This document shows, in pieces, positions 27,037 through 37,400 of a stretch of 64,000 nucleotides of DNA. Origin of the DNA: Microbulbifer sp. GL-2 (lineage in GTDB: Bacteria > Pseudomonadota > Gammaproteobacteria > Pseudomonadales > Cellvibrionaceae); the NCBI RefSeq assembly GCF_007183175.1, contig NZ_AP019807.1, positions 3,654,001-3,718,000 on the forward strand, written 5' to 3'. The notes under the pieces were generated by a model. That model was not told the origin of the DNA. It did not search any database and was given only the letters and a program-made list of their open reading frames with translations. The position numbers and the translations under genes were made by a program. How positions within the stretch are numbered: the stretch's first letter is position 1; each line of letters opens with the position of its first letter.

Positions 27037-28117
27037 GAGGAATCTATCGGTGAACCTGAATGTTTGTAAATGGCTCAAAAATAAGCGAAAGGTTAATTAA
27101 GTTATCATTAGTATTTTGATAGGTAATGATATTATAACGAAATGTATCTCTAGATTTATGCCTTGGAACTTGATCCACATATGATATCGAATCTAATAAG
27201 TACTTGCACTCGCTAGAAACTTAAGTCATAAGTTGGTAATAAAGAGAGATGAGCTCTAAAAATCAGGTCTGTGTAAGCAAGGGGTAATGTGACCACCGGA
27301 AGTCTGTTTGGCAACAGTAACTAATTGATAGATAATTAATTTGTTATTAAATGATGGTCGATTGTCATAATTTGAATAATTTGTAGGTTGCTCAATTTGG
27401 GATAACTTGGTTGTTCAATCTGATAAAGACTCTGCTGCAAATGTTTTTTGTGGTTTATAAGCTGAAGAGCGTTCAAGTTGTAAAATAAGCCACTTTCAAT
27501 CTTTCATGCAATTAATCTAAAAGCAGGTTATTTTTAGAGTAAGTGTCATTCAGCGAATAAAAAGTAGGTTGGTAGATTAGAGAAAACCTCTGAGATCAAA
27601 ACCATAAAACAGCTCCCGCTAGTGACATATGTAAGCTCACGCTTATTTGTGCGAACGATAAAGGTAAATCCAGGCCTTAATCGAAATTTGATTGTTTAAT
27701 TCTAACCTTGTTAAGCCGGTTCCTGATTTGTTTGGCATAATGCTCAAGCAATAATAAATAATTTTTATCTATCGGATCACTAGGGGATACTGGGCGGCGG
27801 GATTTCTGTAGTGAGTAGATGTAAGTACTGAAGAGTCTGGAAAGTTTATTTGTTGATAAAATTGAGCCCCTCCATTAAATGTCCCAGCCCCAATTCCAAT
27901 AATATTTTATTTTCTAGTGTAGCTTGTAAAGGATTACAAAAGTGTGTCGGTTAGCGTTTAAGTTTTGAGTGATAAATTTAATCTTTTAGGAGAATATTTT
28001 TTGTTATATTTGAGCTTGGCGTCACAAATATCGTTATATTTGGTGTCGCAAATGACGTTAGGGGTTGTGGTATAAATAGATTCTATTGTTTTGTAGTTGT
28101 AAGCTAAGTAAAAGGAT
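27037..28117. other. Long A+T-rich non-coding stretch upstream of the biosynthetic cluster
   Basis: More than 1 kb without a credible gene. Base composition drops sharply after about 27040 and stays low through the cluster. It contains two imperfect direct repeats (28003-28029 and 28033-28053, sharing GTTATATTTG and GTCNCAAAT) and, just after them, TATAAATA at 28071-28078 as a possible -10 element. Upstream of the repeats I see no structure. Confidence 0.5.
28003..28078 (+). promoter_or_regulatory. Direct repeats and possible promoter of the biosynthetic operon
   Basis: Two tandem imperfect repeats of GTTATATTTG..GTCRCAAAT lie at 28003-28029 and 28033-28053, immediately before a possible -10 box (TATAAA, 28071). 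Repeated sites at this distance from a promoter often bind an activator or repressor. No regulator gene lies nearby, so the factor would be encoded elsewhere. The repeats are seen; the promoter is inferred. Confidence 0.4.
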
Positions 28118-28318
28118 TTGCAGTTGGCTGTTATTTATTGGAAGTTTATAGTAACTCTCTGCCTCACAGTACTTGTTAGGTTTAGAATCCCCTCCCAAAT
28201 TAATTCGAACTCCAGTGAAGATCGCTTGAGTAGAGAATGCAAGTCAAATTTTTCTGATAAAAATATCGTCTATCCAGGCCGGACGTTTAGGTTGGGTGTT
28301 GTGATGGCTGTAAATTAA
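28118..28318 (+). CDS. Possible small leader peptide of the NRPS operon
   Basis: A 66-codon frame opening at TTG 28118 (or TTG 28124, which spaces better from AAAGGA at 28111-28116). The N-terminal part is hydrophobic (LAVIYWKFIVTLCLTVLV), the rest polar. It lies directly between the presumed promoter and the giant PKS/NRPS gene and is followed by an imperfect hairpin. No homology is recognised. It may be chance; the location is what makes it worth listing. Confidence 0.25.
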   Translation: MQLAVIYWKFIVTLCLTVLVRFRIPSQINSNSSEDRLSRECKSNFSDKNIVYPGRTFRLGVVMAVN

Positions 28319-28329
28319 TATAAATGCAG

Positions 28330-28356
28330 AAAACCACTTCATTGTAATGAGGTTTT
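28330..28356 (+). terminator. Imperfect attenuator-like hairpin in the NRPS leader
   Basis: AAAACC (28330-28335) pairs with GGTTTT (28351-28356), and TCAT (28339-28342) with ATGA (28347-28350), followed by AATT. It lies about 90 bases before the NRPS start codon. The stem is weak for a full terminator but could pause or attenuate transcription. Confidence 0.3.
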
Positions 28357-28445
28357 AATTGCTGAAGCATAAATTTGTGCTTTTAATTGCATGAATTTAA
28401 AGCGCCAGAAGAAATTTTTGAGTAAAGGCTTAAAGGAATTGCGTC

Positions 28446-31400
28446 ATGTCGCTTAGAGGAAATAGTTTCTCAAACAATAATCCAGAAACTTTAGTTGACA
28501 CTTTGGTTAGTAAGAAGAATAGCGAGCAGAAGATCATTTACTGCGATGATTTGAGTAATGAAATAGTTTCCAGTTATGCTCAGATGTATAGTGATTCCTT
28601 GGCGTTGCTAGATCAACTTGTTGGTAAAGGGCTGAGCAAGGGAGATCAATTAATATTCCAGTTTAAAAATAATCATAATTTTACTACTACATTCTGGGCG
28701 TGTATTCTGGGTGGAATCATTCCGGTGCCTATTTCGGTTGGCGAAAAAGATGAAAACTATAAGAAAGTGTTTTCTGTATGGGATATTTTGGATGATCCTT
28801 TTATTTGTTTTGATTCGCCAGCGTTGTTTGAAAATCTGAAGGCGTATTCGGAGCGCTTTGGCTTGCAGGGTGAGTTTACTAGAATTAGTAATAAGTCACT
28901 GGACCTTTCTAAGCTGCCCTCCAGTGACAGTAAAAATCTTTCAAAGCTTGTTTGTGACGTCCAACCCGATGATATCGCCTTTATTCAGTTTTCCTCCGGT
29001 TCGACAGGGCAGCCGAAAGGTGTAGTGTTAACCCATAAAAACTTGATTGCAAATGTAAAAGCTCTAGCTAGCTGCTCAGAAGCAACAAGCAGAGATGTCA
29101 TGGTGAGCTGGATGCCATTAACTCATGATATGGGCCTAATTGCTGTACACCTTACTTCAACATTACTCGGTATAAAGCAAGTTCTGATTGATACTCCAAT
29201 TTTTGTAAGAAGACCGTTTATTTGGATGGAAAAAACATCTGTGCATAAAGGCACCATGCTGTTTACTCCAAATTACGGGTTACATATCACCCTTATTTCA
29301 ATGGAGAGGCGTAAATTCGACTGGGATTTGTCAAGTGTTAGAGTGATTTTTAATGGTGCAGAGCCGATTTCACTAACTTTAGCAGACAAATTTCTAAAGG
29401 AGTTGAAGCATTATAAGTTGCCATACAACAGTATGTACCCAGTTTATGGCCTTGCAGAAGCCAGTGTGGGTGTCTCTCTACCTAAACCGGGCGCACCAAT
29501 GAAACCCCATTATCTGGATCGTACCAGGCTAAATTTTGGGGAAAAAGTTACCAGTCTAAATTCGGAAGACCCTAATGCCATTACCTTTCTTGAGGTGGGC
29601 ACTGCTATTGATGAATGCAATATTAAAATTGCTGATGAAAAAGGTCAAGATATACCTGATAGTCATATAGGTTTAATTCACATTAAAGGTAATAATGTGA
29701 CTTCAGGATATTTCAAGAATTTAGATGAAACTAAAAGAGTTCTGCGCTCGGATGGATGGTTGAATACTGGCGATTTAGGTTTTATCCAAGATGGGCAATT
29801 GATAATTACAGGGCGTGCGAAGGATCTGATTATTATCAATGGACAAAATATCTATGCTCACGATATTGAACAAATTTGCACACAGATTCCAGAGTTGCTA
29901 CTGCGTAATGTGGTGGCTAGTAGTATTGCAACACAAGCTGGTTCGGAAGAACTTCTGATTTTTGTGCGTTATAAAAAGAGCCCGAGTGAATTTATAAAAT
30001 TATCCGCTGAGCTTAGATGTCTCATGCAAGCAAAACTTGGGTTGCGTATCCATGCGGTAATACCGGTTACAACTATACCTAAAACGACAAGCGGTAAAGT
30101 GCGGCGTTACAAGTTAAAAGAGCGGTATTTAAATGGTGAATTTAAATCGAGGCTTGATGAAATTGATGTAATCAATAGAGAGCAGGGTAGGCATGAAAAT
30201 AGTGAAAAAAGCAGAGGTCAGATTAATAAACGGCTGGATGATCTGCTGTTTACTTTACTTGGTTATCATGTAAAAAATGGCGATGCTAAATTAGCAGACC
30301 ATGGTATTAATTCAGTAAAAGCGGTTGAGTTCCGTGCTGCATTAGAAAGCGCATTCTCCATAGATATACCGGTTTCTTGTATTTTTGACTATCCAACCGT
30401 AATGCAGTTGAAAACCTATTTGTTTGAAATGCTAAACAATAAGGATAATTCAGCTGAAAATCAGAATACAAAGATTATACACAAAAATGATCAAGCAATT
30501 GCAATTATAGGGCTTGCAGGGAAGTTCCCTGGAAGTCAAACATCGAACGATGCTTTCTTTAATAACCTAGTTAACGGTATAGACTTAAATGTCCAAGTTC
30601 CTAATGAACGGTGGCCCAATGATACCTATTACGATCCTGGAAATAACCCGGGATCTATCAAAACCAAGTGCGGATACTTTCTTGAGCAAGTGGATGAGTT
30701 TGATGCAGATTTCTTTGGGATTACGCCGGTTGAGGCAGAATCGATAGATCCTCAGCAACGAATGCTCCTCACTGTTAGTCAACATGCAATTGATAACGCG
30801 GGTATAAAAAATGAAAGCCTCAATGGATCAAAAACAGCAGTCTATATTGGTATGGCCAATAGTGACTTTTCCCATCAAGTTTTTGAGCAAAAAAATAGTG
30901 ATTTGCTAAAGGAACATAGCTTAACGGGCACTATGGCAAGTACGGCAGCAGGAAGAATATCATATTGTTATGGGCTAACTGGGCCCAGTATGACAATAGA
31001 CACTGCTTGCTCCTCATCGCTTGTGGCCATTGATCTTGCAAGAACCTCTCTCATTACCGGGCAGGCAGATCAGGCATTGGTTGGTGGCGTTAACTTAATT
31101 CTGAGTCCACAAGGGTCTATCAGCCTTAGCCGAGTTAATGCTTTGTCTGACGATGGAAAATGCAAGGTATTTGATGAAAGCGCTAATGGTTATGGCCGGG
31201 GTGAAGGTTGTGCTGTTTTGGTACTAAAACGTCTTTCGGATGCACAGAAAGATGGTGATTTAATACGTGCGGTTATTACGGGGTCCTCAGTCAATCATGA
31301 TGGAAGAAGTAGTGGCCTAACTGTACCTAACGGTCAAGCTCAAGAGAGTGTAATTAAAGATGCTATAGCTCAGGCTGATGTTGATATAAATGATATAGCT

Positions 31401-34400
31401 TATATCGAAGCTCATGGAACTGGTACAAAGCTAGGTGATCCTCAGGAGTTAAATGCTCTTACCAATGTCTTTAAGAATCGAGACGCTAATAATCCCTTGC
31501 CGGTAGGCTCCATTAAATCAAATATTGGTCATTTAGAAGGGGCTGCCGGGATAGCTGGAGTGGTTAAACTCATTTTAGCAATGGAAAAAGGTATAATCCC
31601 GAAAAGCTTACATTTAAATAAACCGAATACATTGGTGCCATGGAGTAACATCCCACTTAAACCGTTAAGTGAATCATTAATAATTGACAATAGTCAATTG
31701 ATTAACTGTGGAATCAGTTCTTTTGGTTTGTCTGGCACGAACGCACATCTTATCTTACAAAATAGGCCCAAAATCGAGCCCTTAGCCAACAAAAAAAATA
31801 TTAACAGTACTCTTATAATTGCTGGAAAAACAGAAAGCAGTCTAAATCGCTGCAAAGAAAATTTTTTGGAATTATTATCTCTGAAACAATATAGTGCTTT
31901 GGATATCACGACTGCCAGTCAGCGCAGCTATCAGGATTACCCCTATCGCATTGCTGTTGTAGGACCTGATAAAGAGACTCTGATTTCAAAGTTAGAGAAA
32001 TATGTATCGGATAACATGCCCACCCAGGCTCGAGAGTCTCTTGCATTTGTTTTCACGGGGCAAGGTTCACAATATCTAGATATGGCCAAGGGGCTTTACA
32101 AGGAGTTCAGAGTATTTAGTGAAGCTATGACTGAATGCTCTGAACTATTCCATCCATATTTAAATATTTCGCTGGAAGAACTACTGTATCAAGGTGAGCC
32201 TGATAGGATTAATAAGACCTTGTATTCCCAGCCAATAATATTCTCCATTGGTTATGCATTATTAAAATTATTAAGAGAGTTTGGAGTTAGACCAAATTAT
32301 CTATTGGGACACAGTATTGGCCAATATACCGCAGCTTTTGCTGCGGGCATATTAAACTTGTCCGATGCAGTGCACCTGGTGGCAAACCGAGCCATTTTAA
32401 TGAATAAAGTAAAGATGCCAGGTGCCATGGTTGCAGCATTTGCGTCGATTTCAGATATTCAAGCAATCATTGATAAATGTAGTGCCAACATCGCGGTTGC
32501 AGCTATAAATAGCCCAAGTGATGTTACTCTTAGTGGCAGTGCTGATGATATACAAGAATTCATAGACACACTCAAAGATCTGAATATACCCCATAAGAGG
32601 CTTGATGTTTCACACGCTTTCCACTCTCCATTAATGAAAACTGTTCTAGATCCTTTTGGTAAAATCATTGATGGTGTCACATTAAATCCACCAAAGATAC
32701 CTATAGTCAGTGATCTTACAGGTAATCTAGCCCCGATAGGCGAGTATAGTGAAATAACCCAAAAAAATTACTGGCTTTCCCATATTACACAATCGATAAG
32801 ATTCAGTGATGGCCTAGAAACATTATCCAAACATAAATGCAATACCTATATTGAACTCGGTGGTAGCGCAGTTTTATCTTCTTTCATTACTAAGACTTTA
32901 AGATCAGGTAATGAAAGCCTTGTTGTATCCCCCCTGCGTGGAAAATTGCGCTGTTCAATTGAAACCTTAAATCAGGCTTTGGCAGATTTATATATTCATA
33001 ATTATCCAGTGAACTGGAAAGCAATGTCTTGCAAATGGTCGAAGACAGCGATAGATCTACCTTACTATTGCTTTTCAAAAACAACTTTCCCAATTCATAT
33101 TACAGGCCCTGAGATAAAAGCTGAGTTGAAAAAAGAGTTGATTCCGAGAGAAGTGACTCTGAACAATTCAACTGTAGACAAAAAAAACATCAAATATACA
33201 TTGATAAATTTAATTGAAGGCGTATCCGGGTTGATAATGGATCAGCACAAAAAGCAGCAGGATTTTCTTTCTCTAGGTATGGATTCCCTAATGCTGAGCC
33301 AGCTAAAAAATAAGATACAAGATGTTTTTGGTGTTGATGTTCCACTAATGGAGTTATACGGTCAATACAGTAGCGTAGATAAATTACATGCTTATTTGTC
33401 CTCTAAAGGAGCTTCTCACATAGATCAAAAGCAAAGTCTGGAAGAAAATATTGAGGTTAGTGGTGATAGCTCTAACAAAGATACCCATGATTTACTAAGC
33501 CGACAGTTGAAAACTATACAGGCAGTTTGCCAGGCACAACTGGATTACCTAGGCAGTGAGAAATTAGAAGTCGGGGAAAAGCCAGAGAAAAATGATTCGA
33601 ATTTAAGAGTGGAGTATCCAAAAACTAACTTCAGATTGGCAAAATTCAGTGAGGACGAATTATCTCTAAAACAACAGAGTTTCGTTGATGGGTTAATTAA
33701 AAGGTATAATAAGAGGACGGCTGGATCGAAAGACTTCAGTTGTAAGAATAAGGATGATTTTGCACATTATCTGACAAGTCTAAATTTTAGAAAAACATTG
33801 AAGGAGATACTGTATCCTTTGGTATCAAGTGAGGCTGATGGTGCCTATTTATGGGATATAGATGGCAATAGATATGTCGACTTAGCCATTGGTTATGGAG
33901 TTCACTTTTTTGGACACAAACCACAATTTGTAATTGATGCGGTCAAGCAACAAATGGACAAAGGTTTTGTCCTTAGTCCGCATTCTTCACTTTTAGGTGA
34001 AGTTACACAATTAATTAAGGAAATTACTGCTACAGAGCGTGTATCTTACTGTAATACAGGATCCGAAGCTGTAATGCTTTCGCTTCGCATGGCCAGAACA
34101 CAAACAGGCCGCTCAAAAATTGTAAAATTTTCGGGTTCCTATCATGGTATTTATGATGGAATACTGGCGGAAAGTGATGAAAATGGCAGTTACCCAACTA
34201 CTCCGGGGGTAACTATGGAATCGGTACAAGACACTATTGTACTACCATATGGTGATCCCAAATCATTGGATGTTATCAAGCAGCTAGGAACAGAACTTGC
34301 GGCTGTTCTAGTGGAACCAGTGCAGAGCCGAAATCCGGAGTTACAACCAAGACAATTTCTACAAAAACTTCGATCTCTGACTTCAGAATTCGGTACCGTG

Positions 34401-37400
34401 TTAATTTTTGATGAGATAATTACTGGGTTCAGGTTGCAGGCGGGTGGCGCTCAGGCATTTTTTGATATTCAGGCTGACTTAGTTACATATGGAAAAGTTA
34501 TTGGTGGTGGCTTACCCATTGGTATAGTAGCCGGTAAACGTCGTTTCATGGATGTAATCGATGGAGGACGCTGGCAATATCAAGATGGATCTACTCCGCA
34601 AACAGAAGCCACTTTTATTGCCGGAACCTTTTCTAACCATCCGATGGCATTAGTAGCAGCTAAGTCAGTTTTGTTGGAAATTAAGAAAAAGGGACCAAGG
34701 TTATATGAGAAAACCAATGAATTGACGTTATTACTGGTGAAAAGACTTAATGACTATTTCACATTTAACCACGTTCCCATTAAAGTTAAGTCTTGTGGCT
34801 CTATATTCCGTTTTGAGTCCTTTGGCCAATATGCGCTAGCCTTACAGCCTATAGAAATGGATTTACTTTTCTATTTAATGATGCTTAAAGGCGTATACAC
34901 TTGGGAACGTCGTATATGTTTTTTATCTACACAGCATACGCATGAAGACATAGATAAAGTTTACAACATAGTATGTGAAAGTATTAGTGAACTTAGAGCT
35001 GGCGGTTTTAGCTTTACCACCATGAACCCTCCATCACCACCAAATGGAACACCAACCAGAACAGGGTGTGTAAATCAACAGTTAATGAGCTCAGCACAAA
35101 AGCGTATATTTGCTCTAAATAGCCTAAAGGGCGCTGAACAAGCCTATCATTTAAGTTATGAGGCAGAAGTAAAAGGGAGCATAGAGCCAGCAAAAATTCA
35201 GCGAGTTCTAACATTACTTTCTCGCCGTCATGAGAGCCTTAGAACTACCTTTAAGCTGGAAAATGGAGAGTTTATTCGCATTGTACATAGAGAGCTGCCC
35301 CCCAATTTAGAGTTGGAAAACGTAACGACGGATACTCTTGAGCAGTCTAGGCAGAGATTTTTTAGATCTTATGATTTGGAAAAAGACCCTATGCTAAGAG
35401 CTAAACTCATTACTTTGGAAGATGAAAAACATATTTTCATGCTTGATATTCACCATATCGCTGCCGATGGATTCTCTGCAAATATCCTATTCCAAGAGTT
35501 CATGATCTATTATGAAAATTTAAACAACAATAGCCTCACCAAACCATCCCAGTTTGAAGACTTTGTAGAATGGGAAGGAAATTATTATGAATCAGATAAA
35601 TATCATGAAGATAAAAACTATTGGACAAATCAATTAATGGGATATCGGGAATCTCCCGAATTACCTTTAGATTATCCTAGGGCAAAAATACAGACTTTTA
35701 ACGGCCATACGCTTACCTTTATGTTGTCAAAAGAAAGGACTGAGCAATTGACAGGTCTGGCCAAGAAATTAAATGTTTCATTGTATATGTTACTGCTCAG
35801 TGGATATATCCTTTTAATTAGGAGTTTGACTAAGAGTGATGAGACAATTGTTGGTGCACCAGTAGCCTTACGACAAAGAAGAGGATTTGAAAATATTGTA
35901 GGTATGATGACCAATACCCTGGTCTACAGACCTAATTTGCAAGGTGTAAAAACCTTTACCGAGTTAGCGCATAGAATAAAAGGCAACTGCATTGATGCGT
36001 ATGCTCATCAAGAGTATCCTTTCGAAAAACTAGTTGAGCAATATTTTGGAACTTCTATAAATAAGCGAGACAAAAGTCGCAATCCACTATTTGACGTCAA
36101 TTTTGTATTTGAGCAAGCCGATGAGCGTGTATTGAATATTAAAGGTGTTGAATTCGTTCCTCAAAAAATAGAGCAAAAGGGTAACACATACGATTTTTCA
36201 TTTGAGGCTATTTTACAGCATCAAGAATTGGAAATAAATTTCCATTACAATAAATCACTGTTTAATCTTGATACGATTAGCAGCTGGAAAAATTTATTCC
36301 TGGTGGTAATTAATAATATCTTACAATCCCCAGATATGGAAATTGACTCCATATTGCCACCAGAAAACATTGAAGCTGAATGCTCGAAAGTAAAATTACA
36401 TCACGAATGGTCTGGAAGTAACAGTATATTAGATCGCTTCACCAGCATGGTAGATCATTATCCAGATAATACCGCCATCAATTTTGAGAAACAAAGTTTA
36501 AGCTACCGTCAATTGGATTGTGAGAGCAATCAGTGGGCTCACATGCTTAGGCAGCAATATGGTCTACTTCCAGGAGATCGTATTGCTGTTCAAATTGAGT
36601 CAGGGAGATTTTTGATATCAGCACTGATTGCTGTATTAAAGCTTGGCTGCTGCTACATTCCAATTGACCCAGACACTCCGGAAGACCGTGTAGATTTCAT
36701 ACTGAAGGACAGTTTAGCGAAGGTTTTATTAAGTGAATCCCATCTGCCAAAACTAAACTTCTATTCACGCTGTGACTTAGACAGAATAGATTCCACCTCA
36801 TTTAGTAATCTACCGATAGAGATTGGTCTAAACCCCGATTCTATTGCCTATATTATTTATACCTCTGGATCAACAGGAAGACCCAAAGGAGTTAAAATAC
36901 TTCATAGTTCACTGACCAATTATTTTCAATGGTTCATTGAGAAGTATCAAGTATGTGATTCCGATAGCAGTTTACTGCTATCTTCTTATGCCTTTGATTT
37001 AGGATATACATCATTATGGGGCAGTATTCTATCAGGCGCATGCTTACATTTAATGAGAAAATGCGACAGACAGAATATTAGCTTTGTTTTAAGTTATCTT
37101 GCAAGGCATCAAATAACGTTTGTCAAAATCACACCATCGCTATTCCAGATACTGGTTAACCATCAAGATTTTACAGAATCACTGGATTTAAATCTTCGAC
37201 TTATTCTCCTTGGTGGGGAAAGTATAAGAGTTGAAGATATTGATATTTATCTTAAATATTTCAAGAACACCGTTTTTGTAAATCATTATGGACCAACGGA
37301 AGCCACAATAGGCTGTATTACTCGTGAATTTGATATTCATACATTTAAGCAATACCGTCAACTTAAGAGTATTGGTCAGCCAATATCTAATTGTAAAGCA

